DNA from: Occultella glacieicola
GTDB lineage: Bacteria > Actinomycetota > Actinomycetes > Actinomycetales > Beutenbergiaceae
Direction: 5' to 3'
Length of the DNA: 64,000 bases
Assembly: GCF_004353825.1 (NCBI RefSeq)
Contig: NZ_SMNA01000004.1
Location: 310,001-374,000, forward strand
Of this stretch, positions 51,147 through 59,680 are shown one piece after another; positions within the stretch are counted from its first letter, which is position 1, and each line of letters starts with the position of its first letter. Position numbers and translations under genes: made by a program. The notes under the pieces are model-generated. The model did not search any database, had not been told where the DNA came from, and saw only the letters and a program-made list of their open reading frames with translations.

Positions 51147-51251
51147 TACAGACCTCTTCGTCCCGGGGGATCTCACCGAATGTAGTGCGGACGACCGGCG
51201 GCCGCCCCTCGGCTCCGCGATCATCGTGGAACCGTCCCGCCATCGTAGAGC

Positions 51252-51290
51252 AATAGTCATACCAAAGCGGGTGGAATAGTGATATCAAAG
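51252..51290. promoter_or_regulatory. two 16-bp direct repeats upstream of the TRAP operon
   Basis: AATAGTCATACCAAAG (51252-51267) and AATAGTGATATCAAAG (51275-51290) match at 14 of 16 positions and are 23 bp apart, about two helical turns. Read on the other strand they give CTTTGGTATGAC and CTTTGATATCAC, similar to the TTGGTATACCAA-type sites of ExuR/UxuR-like GntR regulators. They lie in the divergent promoter between dctP and the beta-hydroxyacid dehydrogenase gene. Probable sites for one of the two FCD regulators encoded nearby. Confidence 0.6.
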
Positions 51291-51390
51291 TGCCACGGGT
51301 TCCGCAAGTCGTTCCGCAAGGCATGGTGTGATGGCACCCGACGGGTCGGTCGAGGATGTCGATCCGGACGACGAGAGGACCGGGACCACG

Positions 51391-52395
51391 ATGGCGGACA
51401 TGACGAGCGGGACCAGCACGGGCGGCACAGGCGGCACGAACGGCACAGCCGGCACCGGCGGGACGAGCACGGGCGGCACGGCCGGATCGGTCGGCGGCGA
51501 GCGGCGGGCCGCCGGCACCAGGGTCGGTGTCATCGGGCTGGGCGTGATGGGTGCACCGATGGCCCGGCACATGGTGACGGCGGGCATCCCCACCACGGTA
51601 TGGGCCCGGCGCCCCGCGACCACACAGGCGCTCGCCGAGCACGGCGCCTCGGTCGCGGCATCGGCTGTCGAACTCGCCGCCGCGAGTGACGTGGTGGTAC
51701 TGGTGCTGCCGGGGATGCCGGAGATCGACGCGGTGCTCGAGGGTCCGGACGGACTGCTCGCCGGCGGACGGGACCGGGTCCTGGTGATCTGCTCGACGGT
51801 GTCACCGCGGGCCGTGCGGGAACTCGCGGAGCGCCCGGGCCTGCGCGACGCCGGCTGGCGCGTCGTGGACGCCCCGATCTCCGGCGGCGAGCAGGGCGCG
51901 GAGGCCGGCACCCTGGCCATCTTCGTCGGCGGTGAGGCCGAGGACGTCGCGGTCGTCGCGCCGGTCCTGGGTGCGACCGGGACGCCGGTGCACCTCGGAC
52001 CGCTCGGCTCCGGCCAGGTGGGCAAGGCGTGCAACCAGGTGATCGTGGCCGCCACCGTGACCGCGCTCGGCGAGGCCGCGGTCCTCGCGGAACGCTCCGG
52101 ACTGGATGTCGCAGCGCTGTTCGACCTGCTCGGCGGCGGGTATGCCGGATCGCGCCTGCTCGAGGTGAAGAAGGACCGGTTCGTCGCGCACGACCACTCG
52201 CCCTCCGGCGCCGCCAAGTACATGGTCAAGGACCTCACCGGAGCGCTCGACCAGGCCGAGGACGCGCGCACGGTGCTGCCGCTGACCACCCAGCTCCTGA
52301 CCACGTTCACCGACCTGACCGCAGCCGGACTCGGGGACAACGACACGGCCGTCGTGCAGGCCTGGATCGAACGGCAGGGCGAGCCGGCCTCGTAG
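51391..52395 (+). CDS. beta-hydroxyacid dehydrogenase (tartronate-semialdehyde reductase/3-hydroxyisobutyrate dehydrogenase family)
   Basis: 334 residues. The NAD(P) motif GVIGLGVMGAPMARHM lies at about residues 45-61, the substrate motif DAPISGGEQGAEAGTLAI near residue 160 and the catalytic Lys region GQVGKACNQ near residue 206. A strange Gly/Thr-rich tail of about 32 residues precedes the Rossmann fold, built from GTGGTST-like units; family members normally begin at the Rossmann strand. It fits sugar-acid breakdown (for example tartronate semialdehyde reduction). Starts at 51331 and 51400 are also possible. Confidence 0.85.
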   Translation: MADMTSGTSTGGTGGTNGTAGTGGTSTGGTAGSVGGERRAAGTRVGVIGLGVMGAPMARHMVTAGIPTTVWARRPATTQALAEHGASVAASAVELAAASDVVVLVLPGMPEIDAVLEGPDGLLAGGRDRVLVICSTVSPRAVRELAERPGLRDAGWRVVDAPISGGEQGAEAGTLAIFVGGEAEDVAVVAPVLGATGTPVHLGPLGSGQVGKACNQVIVAATVTALGEAAVLAERSGLDVAALFDLLGGGYAGSRLLEVKKDRFVAHDHSPSGAAKYMVKDLTGALDQAEDARTVLPLTTQLLTTFTDLTAAGLGDNDTAVVQAWIERQGEPAS

Positions 52396-52419
52396 GAGGC
52401 GTTGCCGAGGCCGGGCGGC

Positions 52420-52434
52420 ATTGGTAGTATCAAT
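52420..52434. promoter_or_regulatory. imperfect palindrome resembling the repeats at 51252-51290
   Basis: ATTGGTAGTATCAAT has arms ATTGGTA and TATCAAT that pair at 6 of 7 positions around a central G. Its TTGGTA and TATCAA cores are shared with the direct repeats upstream of dctP. It lies 75 bp before the gluconate 5-dehydrogenase-like start, so the dehydrogenase pair may have its own promoter under the same regulator. Confidence 0.45.
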
Positions 52435-52508
52435 TCCTGTTCGGGCTCAGCCCGCAATGATGCGCACCGCGACTTCGCGGTTCCACCCCCGTTCTACGAA
52501 GGTGACCG

Positions 52509-53279
52509 ATGACGACTTCCCTCTTCGACCTCAGCGGCCGACTCGCGTTCGTGACCGGCTCCGCCCGGGGCATCGGTAATGCGCTGGCGCTCGGGCTGGC
52601 CCAGGCCGGCGCGGACGTCGTCGTGCACGGTCGGGACGCCGCGGCGACGGCCGAGGCCGCCGAGAGGATCGCCGCCGAGACCGGCGTGCGGACCCACACG
52701 GTCAGCTTCGACGTCACCGACCCCGACGTGGTCCGCACCCAGGTGGCCGGTCTGATCGAGGAGGTCGGCGTGCCGGACATCCTCGTGAACAACGCCGGGA
52801 TGCAGCACCGGGCGCCGTTCAACTCCTTCCCCGTCGACAAGTGGGACCAGGTGCTCGCCACCAACCTGTCCTCGGTCTTCTACGTCTCGCAGCCGATCAC
52901 GACCGCGATGGCCGAGCGTGGCTCCGGGAAGGTCATCAACATCGGCTCGGCGATGTCCGCGTTGGCCCGCCAGACCATCGCCCCCTACACCGCCTCCAAG
53001 GGCGGTGTGGTGATGCTGACCAAGGGCATGGCGGCGGATCTGGCCCGCTTCGACATCCAGGTGAACGCGATCTCACCCGGCTACTTCGCCTCCGAGATGA
53101 ACCGCGACCTGTGGAGCGACCCGGAGTTCGACGGCTGGCTCAAGAACCGCACCCCCGCCAACCGCTGGGGCCGGCTGGAGGAACTCGTCGGCGCCGCGGT
53201 GTTCCTGTCCTCCGACGCTTCGAGCTTCGTCTCCGGCCAGAACATCCACGTCGATGGCGGCCTGACCTCCGTCGTCTGA
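52509..53279 (+). CDS. SDR oxidoreductase, gluconate 5-dehydrogenase-like
   Basis: 256 residues. The coenzyme motif is TGSARGIG (about residues 16-23), NNAGMQHRAPF near residue 93, and the Tyr-Lys pair in YTASKGG. The NAGMQHRAP form and the C-terminal HVDGGLTSVV are close to gluconate 5-dehydrogenase (IdnO) and KduD-type enzymes. It would interconvert 5-ketogluconate and gluconate, or act on 2,5-diketo-3-deoxygluconate made by KduI. The idonate 5-dehydrogenase-like gene next to it favours the idonate route. Confidence 0.87.
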   Translation: MTTSLFDLSGRLAFVTGSARGIGNALALGLAQAGADVVVHGRDAAATAEAAERIAAETGVRTHTVSFDVTDPDVVRTQVAGLIEEVGVPDILVNNAGMQHRAPFNSFPVDKWDQVLATNLSSVFYVSQPITTAMAERGSGKVINIGSAMSALARQTIAPYTASKGGVVMLTKGMAADLARFDIQVNAISPGYFASEMNRDLWSDPEFDGWLKNRTPANRWGRLEELVGAAVFLSSDASSFVSGQNIHVDGGLTSVV

Positions 53280-53285
53280 CCCGGT

Positions 53286-53307
53286 CGTGCCGCGGCGCCG
53301 CGGCACG
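53286..53307. repeat. 22-bp perfect GC-rich palindrome between the SDR and idonate dehydrogenase genes
   Basis: Arms CGTGCCGCGGC and GCCGCGGCACG abut with no spacer, in the 66-bp gap. As RNA it would form a stem-loop. It may be an mRNA-processing or attenuating element between the two dehydrogenase genes. No T-run follows. Confidence 0.55.
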
Positions 53308-53345
53308 CATCCCATCCCGATCCTTCTTTCAGCAAAGGAACCCGC

Positions 53346-54350
53346 GTGCGCGCACTCAGCATCCACGGCAAGGAAGACCTCAGGCCCCTCGACGTCGAGC
53401 TCCCCGAGCCCGGCCCGGACCAGGTCCGGATCAAGGTCGCCTACGTGGGCATCTGCGGCTCCGACCTGCACTACTACTTCCACGGCGCGAACGGCGCGTT
53501 CGTGGTCCGCGAGCCGCTCGTGCCCGGCCACGAGCTCTCCGGCACGGTCGACTCCGACCCGAGCGGCCGCCTGGCCCCGGGCACCCCGGTCACCGTGCAT
53601 CCGGCCACGTTCGGGCCGGTCGTGGACGGGCTCGACGACGCCCGGCACCTGTGGCCCGGCGGTTCCTACCTCGGGTCCGCCTCGACCTGGCCGCACACCC
53701 AGGGCGGCATGACCGAGTACCTCGTGGTCGGCGCGGACATGATCCGCGAACTTCCCGCGGACCTGCCGCTGACCCGGGCCGCCCTGGCCGAACCGCTCGC
53801 CGTCGCCCTGCACGGCGTCGGCCAGGCGGGCGGCGTCGCCGGCGCCCGCGTCCTGGTCAGCGGGGCCGGCCCGATCGGGCTGCTCACCGCGTTCGCCGCG
53901 AAGGCGCTCGGCGCCGCCCACGTGACCGTCTCCGACGTGGTGCCCGAACCGCTCGAGCGAGCCACCGCCGTCGGCGCGGACGCCACGATCCTGCTCGGCA
54001 CCGACGAGGTGCCGGCGAACGCCTATGACGTGGTGCTCGAGTGCGCGGGCGTGCCCGCCTCGATCAGCACCGCGATCGGCGCGGTGCGCCCCCGCGGCGT
54101 GGTCGCCCAGGTCGGCATGCTCCCGAACCAGGAGGTCTCGGTGCTGCTCGCTCCGCTGATCTCCAAGGAGGCCCGCCTGGTCGGCTGCTTCCGCTTCGAC
54201 GACGAGATCGGCGACGCTGTGCGGCTGCTGGCCGCGCACCCGGAGGCCGAAGCCGTGGTGACGCACGTGATCGACGCGAGTGACGCCGTCGGGGCGTTCG
54301 CGACCGCGAAGGACAGCCGCGCCTCGGGCAAGGTGCTCGTCGCGCTCTGA
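53346..54350 (+). CDS. L-idonate 5-dehydrogenase-like zinc alcohol dehydrogenase
   Basis: 334 residues from a GTG start with AAAGGA upstream. The catalytic zinc ligands lie in GICGSDLHYYFHGANGAF (Cys near residue 37) and VPGHELSG (His-Glu near residue 61). The CGSDLHYY form is typical of L-idonate 5-dehydrogenases. The NAD(P) motif is VSGAGPIGLLTA (about residues 173-184). The four-Cys structural zinc loop of many medium-chain dehydrogenases is missing. It oxidises L-idonate to 5-ketogluconate, which the adjacent SDR can reduce to gluconate. Confidence 0.87.
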   Translation: MRALSIHGKEDLRPLDVELPEPGPDQVRIKVAYVGICGSDLHYYFHGANGAFVVREPLVPGHELSGTVDSDPSGRLAPGTPVTVHPATFGPVVDGLDDARHLWPGGSYLGSASTWPHTQGGMTEYLVVGADMIRELPADLPLTRAALAEPLAVALHGVGQAGGVAGARVLVSGAGPIGLLTAFAAKALGAAHVTVSDVVPEPLERATAVGADATILLGTDEVPANAYDVVLECAGVPASISTAIGAVRPRGVVAQVGMLPNQEVSVLLAPLISKEARLVGCFRFDDEIGDAVRLLAAHPEAEAVVTHVIDASDAVGAFATAKDSRASGKVLVAL

Positions 54351-54391
54351 GCCCGGGCCGGATCGGAAGGGGGGCGCGTGCGGAGCCGGAG

Positions 54392-55081
54392 TCAGCCGAT
54401 CTCGTCCCGGACCACCGACAGCATGGTCCGGGAGGCCTCCTCGGCCGCCTGCGCGCTGCCCTCGGCCACGGCGCTCGCCGCGCTGACGTGGCAGGCCATG
54501 GCGAGCGGGTTCGGGTGCGCCGGCGTCAGTCCGAGGTGGGACCGGCCGCTGAGCACCTCGGTGACCGCCGGCTCGAGCGCGAGCAGCATCGGGTTGCCGC
54601 TGGCCCGCAGCAGCGTGACGTGGAACTGCACGTCCACCTCGAGGTACTCCTCGGAGTCGCCTCGTCCGGCGTCCCCGATCGCGGTCAGCTGCTTGACCAG
54701 GTCGAGCAGGAGCGTGCGCTGCTCGGGCGTGGCGTGCTGCGCGGCCAGCCGGGTGGCGGTGGGCTCGATGGCGATCCGCAGGTCCATGAGCGCGAGCAGC
54801 TGGGCGTCGCGGCCCGCGCCGGCGAGGTTCCACCGGATCACCTGCGGGTCCAGCACGTTCCAGTCCTGGGCCGGGGACACGATCAGGCCGACCCGCCTCC
54901 GCGCGGTGATCATCCCGAGCGCCTGCAGCGCGCGCATCGCCTCGCGGGCCACGGTCCGCGAGACCGCGAACTCCTGCTCCAGGCTCGCCAGCGACATCAC
55001 CTCGCGGGGTGCGAGTTCGCCGCCGACGATGCGGCTGCCGAGCACGTCGACCATGTGCTCGTACATGGAGGCCTTTGCCAT
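54392..55081 (-). CDS. FCD-domain GntR-family regulator
   Basis: 229 residues. The winged helix is at the N-terminus (LASLEQEFAVSRTVAREAMRAL, about residues 31-52). The FCD effector domain has LMDLRIAIEPTATRLAA and VQFHVTLLRASGNP (metal-binding His). FCD regulators sense sugar acids and similar metabolites and often repress their own gene clusters. It is convergent with the idonate gene and divergent from the fuconate dehydratase gene. Candidate reader of the TTGGTA-type sites or of the ATCAGATG sites. Confidence 0.9.
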   Translation of the reverse strand: MAKASMYEHMVDVLGSRIVGGELAPREVMSLASLEQEFAVSRTVAREAMRALQALGMITARRRVGLIVSPAQDWNVLDPQVIRWNLAGAGRDAQLLALMDLRIAIEPTATRLAAQHATPEQRTLLLDLVKQLTAIGDAGRGDSEEYLEVDVQFHVTLLRASGNPMLLALEPAVTEVLSGRSHLGLTPAHPNPLAMACHVSAASAVAEGSAQAAEEASRTMLSVVRDEIG

Positions 55082-55132
55082 CGTTGCCAATCTCCGAACC
55101 GGGGGTGAAGCACCCGCGCACTGAACCCGTGA

Positions 55133-55205
55133 CATCTGATCTTTGTGGCTAAATCTAGCCGAAATCGCACCCGATTCCTAGTCAGGGTGGTAATTCATCA
55201 GATGA
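55133..55205. promoter_or_regulatory. inverted repeat CATCTGAT / ATCAGATG in the fuconate dehydratase promoter region
   Basis: CATCTGAT at 55133-55140 and its exact reverse complement ATCAGATG at 55197-55204 flank an AT-richer stretch. The second arm lies inside TCATCAGATGA (55195-55205), itself a palindrome around a central A. The position between the divergent GntR and fuconate dehydratase genes suits FCD-regulator binding. Confidence 0.45.
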
Positions 55206-55293
55206 CTCAATAGGGTTCTCGGCGTGCGCACCCGCGCCCGCATCCGACACCGGATGCCCGGCAGGCAGCAGAAGAACCAGCCAGGAGAATCCC

Positions 55294-56628
55294 ATGACTC
55301 GCATCGTCGGCGTCGACATCGAGGACGTCCGCTTCCCCACCTCCCTCACGGCCGACGGGTCGGACGCGATGAACAAGGACGGGGACTACTCCGCCGCGTA
55401 CGTCGTGCTGCGCACCGACGGACAGGCTCCCGACGGCGCCCCGTTGGCCGGTCATGGCCTCACCTTCACGATCGGTCGGGGCAACGACATCGTCGCCGCG
55501 GCGGCGCGCGAGCAGGCGGCGCACCTTCTCGGGCGCGACGTCGCCGAGGTCGTGGCCGACCTCGGCGGGGTGTACCGGGAGCTGACCGCCGACTCCCAGC
55601 TCCGTTGGCTCGGGCCGGAGAAGGGCGTGGTCCACCTGTCCCTGTCCGCCGTCATGAACGCGGTCTGGGACCTCGCGGCCCGAGCGGCGGGCAAGCCGCT
55701 GTGGCGGCTGCTCGCGGACCTGAGTCCGGAGCAACTGGTCGACGTTGCGGATCTGCGGTACCTGTCCGACGCGCTCACCCGGGACGAGGCGATCGCGATC
55801 CTGCGGGCCCAGGAGGCCGGCAAGGCCGAGCGGATCGCCGAACTCGAGCGGACCGGGTACCCCTGCTACACGACCTCCGCGGGCTGGCTCGGTTACAGCG
55901 ACGACAAGCTCCGGCGGCTCTGCCAGGAGGCGGTCGACTCCGGCTACGACCACATCAAGCTCAAGGTGGGTGCGAACCTGGAGGACGACATCCGCCGCTG
56001 CGGGATCGCCCGCGAGGTGATCGGCCCGGACCGGACCCTGATGATCGACGCGAACCAGGTCTGGGACGTGCCGCAGGCGATCGAGTGGACGAACGCCCTG
56101 GCCCGGTTCGACCTGCTCTGGATCGAGGAGCCGACCTCGCCCGACGACATCCTCGGCCACGCCGCGATCAAGGCGGGCGTGGCGCCGGTCGGGGTCGCCA
56201 CCGGCGAGCACTGCCACAACCGGGTGATGTTCAAGCAGTTCCTGCAGGCCGGGGCGATGGACTACTGCCAGCTCGACACCGGTCGGCTGGCCAGCCTCAA
56301 CGAGATCATCGCGGTGCTCCTGCTGGCCGCCAAGTTCGAGGTGCCGGTGTGCCCGCACGCCGGCGGGGTGGGGCTGTGCGAGATGGTCCAGCACGTCTCG
56401 ATGCTCGATTTCGTCGCGGTCTCCGGCACCCGTGAGGGTCGGATCACCGAGTTCGTCGACCACCTGCACGAGCACTTCACCGACCCGTGCGTCGTCGCGA
56501 ACGCCGCCTACCGGGTGCCGACCCGGCCGGGCTACTCCACGCAACTGCACGAGGAGTCGATCGCCGAGTTCCGGTTCCCCCGTGGCAGCTACTGGGCCGG
56601 GCGCGCGCTCGCCGAGTCGACGGCGTGA
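55294..56628 (+). CDS. L-fuconate dehydratase (enolase superfamily)
   Basis: 444 residues, the length of the L-fuconate dehydratase/ENOSF1 group. The N-terminal [20 protein letters not shown] and [13 protein letters not shown] segments are diagnostic of that group. Active-site residues: K222-x-K224 (HIKLKVG), metal ligands D252 (MIDANQVW), E278 (WIEEP) and E305 (ATGEHC), and H355 (CPHAGGVG). It dehydrates L-fuconate to 2-keto-3-deoxy-L-fuconate. The next gene, a regulator, overlaps its stop by 4 bp. No fucose transporter is visible nearby. Confidence 0.93.
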   Translation: MTRIVGVDIEDVRFPTSLTADGSDAMNKDGDYSAAYVVLRTDGQAPDGAPLAGHGLTFTIGRGNDIVAAAAREQAAHLLGRDVAEVVADLGGVYRELTADSQLRWLGPEKGVVHLSLSAVMNAVWDLAARAAGKPLWRLLADLSPEQLVDVADLRYLSDALTRDEAIAILRAQEAGKAERIAELERTGYPCYTTSAGWLGYSDDKLRRLCQEAVDSGYDHIKLKVGANLEDDIRRCGIAREVIGPDRTLMIDANQVWDVPQAIEWTNALARFDLLWIEEPTSPDDILGHAAIKAGVAPVGVATGEHCHNRVMFKQFLQAGAMDYCQLDTGRLASLNEIIAVLLLAAKFEVPVCPHAGGVGLCEMVQHVSMLDFVAVSGTREGRITEFVDHLHEHFTDPCVVANAAYRVPTRPGYSTQLHEESIAEFRFPRGSYWAGRALAESTA

Positions 56629-57422
56629 CCAAGGCCGCGGGATCCGTGCCGGCCGTGTCTTCGCTGCCCTCAGGGCCAGGGCCGCGGGAGGCCGCGGGCG
56701 AGGGCGGGCGCGCGTCCCGGACCGATCACGTGGTCGCCGGGATCGCCCGGCTGATCATCGACGGGGATCTCGCCCCTGGGGACCGGCTGCCCGTCGAGAA
56801 GGACCTCGCGGCGCGTTTCGACGTCTCCCGAGGGTCGCTGCGTGAGGCGGTCCGGGCGCTCGCCGCCCTCGGGGTGGTGGAGTCCCGGCAGGGCGACGGA
56901 ACCTACGTCACCAGCCTCGACCCGGCGCTGCTGGTCGGGCCGCTCGGTCTGGCCGTCGACCTCCAGGCGGCCGGGCACGGGTCGCACATCCACTCCGTGC
57001 GCCGGTTGCTCGAGGTGGAGGCCGCCGGACTGGCGGCGAGCCGGAGCCGCGCGCCGGGCGCGGACCTGAGCGACGCCGTCGCCGCCCTCGAGGAGGCCGC
57101 CGCGATGGCGGCGGACGCGGCAATGGTCGCGGACGCGGACTTCGACCACGCCGCGTTCCTCGACCTGGACCTGGCCTTCCACCGTGCCCTCGGGGTTGCG
57201 TCCGGGAACCCCGTGCTCGCCGCGCTCATCGAGGCGCTCGCGGGACGGACCGCACGGCACCGCCTGCTGCGCAGCGCCACCGTGGCCGGGGTGGCGCAGC
57301 GGACCCAGGCCGAGCACGAGGCGATCCTGACGGCCGTGACCGACGGCGACCCGGAGCGGGCCCGGGTCGGGATGGCGGCGCACCTGCTCGCGGTGGAGGA
57401 CTTCCTGCGCGAGAGCGAGTGA
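56625..57422 (+). CDS. FadR/FCD-type GntR regulator
   Basis: 265 residues from a GTG that overlaps the fuconate dehydratase stop (GTGA). A ~30-residue disordered N-terminus ([20 protein letters not shown]) precedes the winged helix ([22 protein letters not shown]). The FCD domain has [14 protein letters not shown] and [16 protein letters not shown]. Co-transcription with the dehydratase suggests it senses a fuconate-pathway intermediate. GTG starts further in would remove part of the disordered tail and cannot be excluded. Confidence 0.88.
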   Translation: MTKAAGSVPAVSSLPSGPGPREAAGEGGRASRTDHVVAGIARLIIDGDLAPGDRLPVEKDLAARFDVSRGSLREAVRALAALGVVESRQGDGTYVTSLDPALLVGPLGLAVDLQAAGHGSHIHSVRRLLEVEAAGLAASRSRAPGADLSDAVAALEEAAAMAADAAMVADADFDHAAFLDLDLAFHRALGVASGNPVLAALIEALAGRTARHRLLRSATVAGVAQRTQAEHEAILTAVTDGDPERARVGMAAHLLAVEDFLRESE

Positions 57423-57474
57423 ACGTCGGGCGTAGCTCAGCGTCGCCACCGGATGAGACGTGGTGATCTGAAAC

Positions 57475-57488
57475 ACTCCGGCCGGAGT
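57475..57488. promoter_or_regulatory. 14-bp perfect palindrome upstream of trkH
   Basis: ACTCCGGCCGGAGT lies 43 bp before the TrkH start and 52 bp after the regulator stop. It could be a short terminator hairpin for the regulator gene or an operator for the potassium-uptake pair. No T-run follows. Confidence 0.4.
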
Positions 57489-57531
57489 AGGTGAACGTGC
57501 TCGGCCGGGTCTAGGTTTCATCGTGGTGTCC

Positions 57532-58935
57532 ATGCGCCTACGGCCGGTCCGACTCCCTCGCACCCGCCAGCCCGTGCTCAGTCGACCCGGACAGGTGCTG
57601 GTGGCCAGCTTCGCCGGGGCGATCGTCGTCGGCACCCTGCTGCTGATGCTCCCGATCGCGGTGGTGGCGGAACCGCCCGCGGGGACGCTGCCCGCGGACG
57701 TCGGACCGTGGGGCGGGGCGCCGGTGCTGGCCGCGTTGTTCACCGCGACCTCCGCCGTCTGCGTCACCGGGCTCGTCGTGGTGGACACCGCCACCTATTG
57801 GAGTCCGTTCGGTCAGGTGGTCGTCCTCGCCCTGATCCAGCTCGGCGGGCTCGGCATCATGACCTTCGCCTCCCTGATCTCGATCCTGCTCGCCCGCAGA
57901 CTCGGCCTGCGGTCCCGCCTGATCGCCTCCGCGAGCGTCCGCAGTGTCGGTCTCGGCGACGTCCGCACGATCGTGATCGGCGTCGCGAAGGTAGGTTTCG
58001 GCACCGAGGCCGTCGTGGCCGTGGCCCTCGCGGTGCGGTTGGCGACCGGGTACGGCGCCGGCATCGGTGAGTCCGCGTGGTTCGGCCTCTTCCATGCGGT
58101 CTCGGCATTCAACAACGCCGGGTTCGCGTTGTACTCGGACAGCCTGATGGGGTTCGTGACCGATCCCTGGGTGTGCCTGCCGATCGCGGCTGCCGTGATC
58201 CTCGGGGGGCTCGGTTTCCCCGTGCTCTTCGAGTTCCGGCGGCACTTCCGGCTGCCCCGGACGTGGTCGATGCACACCAAGCTGGTGATCGTCGGGACCG
58301 TCGTGCTGCTGCTCGGCGGGTTCGTCACGATCACCGCACTGGAGTGGTTCAACCCGCAGACCCTCGGGCCGCTGGATCCTGCCGGCAAGCTCCTCGCCGG
58401 ATTCTTCGCGTCGGTGGCGGCCCGCACGGCCGGCTTCAACAGCATCGACATCTCGGCCATGCACACCCAGACCTGGTTCGCGCACGACGTGCTGATGTTC
58501 ATCGGCGCCGGGCCGGCGGGGACGGCGGGCGGCCTGAAGATCACCACGTTCGCGGTCCTGTTCTTCATCATCGTGACCGAGATCCGGGGCGGCACCGCCG
58601 TGAACATCTTCGGCCGGCGGCTCGGCCGGTCGGTGCACCGCGAGGCCACGACGGTCGCCCTCCTCGCGGTGGCCGTGGTCATGATCGGGACCTGGTGCCT
58701 GCTGATCATGACCACGTTCAGCCTGGACCGGATCGTGTTCGAGGTGGTCTCGGCGTTCGCGACCGTGGGGCTGTCCACCGGGATCACCCATCTGCTACCC
58801 GCCGGCGGCCAGCTGATCCTGGTCGCCCTGATGTTCGTCGGGCGCCTGGGGCCGCTGACCCTCGCGTCGGCGTTAGCCTTACGTTCACGCAGTTCCCATG
58901 TCGAGCTGCCGAAGGAAAGGCCGATCATTGGCTAG
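57532..58935 (+). CDS. TrkH/KtrB-type potassium transporter membrane subunit
   Basis: 467 residues with about 10 hydrophobic segments arranged in four pore repeats. Selectivity-filter regions are visible as TSAVCVTGL (about residues 74-82), HAVSAFNNAGFALY, ARTAGFNSID and FATVGLSTGIT. The signature IGAGPAGTAGGLKITTF lies near residue 325. It imports K+, gated by the cytoplasmic TrkA-type protein encoded next. The ATG at 57532 was preferred; a GTG at 57523 is in frame. Confidence 0.93.
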   Translation: MRLRPVRLPRTRQPVLSRPGQVLVASFAGAIVVGTLLLMLPIAVVAEPPAGTLPADVGPWGGAPVLAALFTATSAVCVTGLVVVDTATYWSPFGQVVVLALIQLGGLGIMTFASLISILLARRLGLRSRLIASASVRSVGLGDVRTIVIGVAKVGFGTEAVVAVALAVRLATGYGAGIGESAWFGLFHAVSAFNNAGFALYSDSLMGFVTDPWVCLPIAAAVILGGLGFPVLFEFRRHFRLPRTWSMHTKLVIVGTVVLLLGGFVTITALEWFNPQTLGPLDPAGKLLAGFFASVAARTAGFNSIDISAMHTQTWFAHDVLMFIGAGPAGTAGGLKITTFAVLFFIIVTEIRGGTAVNIFGRRLGRSVHREATTVALLAVAVVMIGTWCLLIMTTFSLDRIVFEVVSAFATVGLSTGITHLLPAGGQLILVALMFVGRLGPLTLASALALRSRSSHVELPKERPIIG

Positions 58936-59623
58936 CATCCCGCGGGCCGCGCGTGGCTCGATCGCACTGAACGACTCGGACTCGGTGGTGGTCGCCGGTC
59001 TGGGGCGGTTCGGCAGCGCCCTCGCCGTCGAGCTGTCCGAGGCCGGGGTCGAGGTGCTCGGCATCGACACCGACGAGGAGATCGTCCAAGGGCTCAGCGA
59101 CACCCTGACCCACGTGGTGCGGGCCGACACCACGAAGATGGAGGCGCTCGAACAGCTGGGCGTGCCGAACTTCTCACACGTGGTGGTCGCGATCGGTTCC
59201 GACGTCGAGGCCTCCATCCTGACCACGTCCTGGATGCTCCGGTTCGAGATCGAGAACCTGTGGGCCAAGGCCATCAGCGCGCCGCACGGCCAGATCCTCA
59301 CCCAGCTCGGTGTGCAGCACGTCGTCTACCCGGAGTCGGACATGGGCCGGCGGGTCGCGCATCTGCTCCGCGGGTCGATCGCCGACTACCAGGACGTCGG
59401 CGGTGGCTTCGCGACGGTGACGGCGACCGTGCCGCCCTCGATGGTCGGGCGGACCCTCGATCAGGTGGGTCTGCGCAAGAAGCACAACCTCAACGTGGTC
59501 GCCGTGAAGCGGAAGGACGGCACCTGGGCCCACGCCACGGGTGAGACGATCCTGAACTGGGACGACACCGTCATCGTGATGGGCCCCTCCGAGTTGGCGG
59601 AGCGCTTCATCGACATGGCCTGA
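58928..59623 (+). CDS. TrkA/KtrA-type potassium channel gating subunit
   Basis: 231 residues from a TTG start preceded by GAAAGG at good spacing. The RCK N-lobe has VVVAGLGRFGSALAVEL (about residues 21-37) with the nucleotide-binding Asp in GIDTDEE. A TrkA-C domain follows from about residue 145 (VGRTLDQVGLRKKHNLNVVAV). It binds NAD(H)/ATP and gates the TrkH-like pore. The start overlaps the trkH-like stop by 8 bp. An ATG 30 bp upstream is possible but lacks a ribosome site. Confidence 0.9.
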   Translation: MASIPRAARGSIALNDSDSVVVAGLGRFGSALAVELSEAGVEVLGIDTDEEIVQGLSDTLTHVVRADTTKMEALEQLGVPNFSHVVVAIGSDVEASILTTSWMLRFEIENLWAKAISAPHGQILTQLGVQHVVYPESDMGRRVAHLLRGSIADYQDVGGGFATVTATVPPSMVGRTLDQVGLRKKHNLNVVAVKRKDGTWAHATGETILNWDDTVIVMGPSELAERFIDMA

Positions 59624-59640
59624 GCCGCCGGGCGGCGCTC
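59622..59640. terminator. hairpin between the convergent TrkA-type and LLM oxidoreductase genes
   Basis: GAG-C-CGCCG pairs with CGGCG-CTC around a two-base loop, with one bulged C, beginning at the TGA. It could stop transcription from the TrkA side. The stem is short, so confidence is modest. Confidence 0.4.
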
Positions 59641-59680
59641 ACCGGCGGGCGTGCGCCGGGCTCACCTCGGCGCGCCCGGT

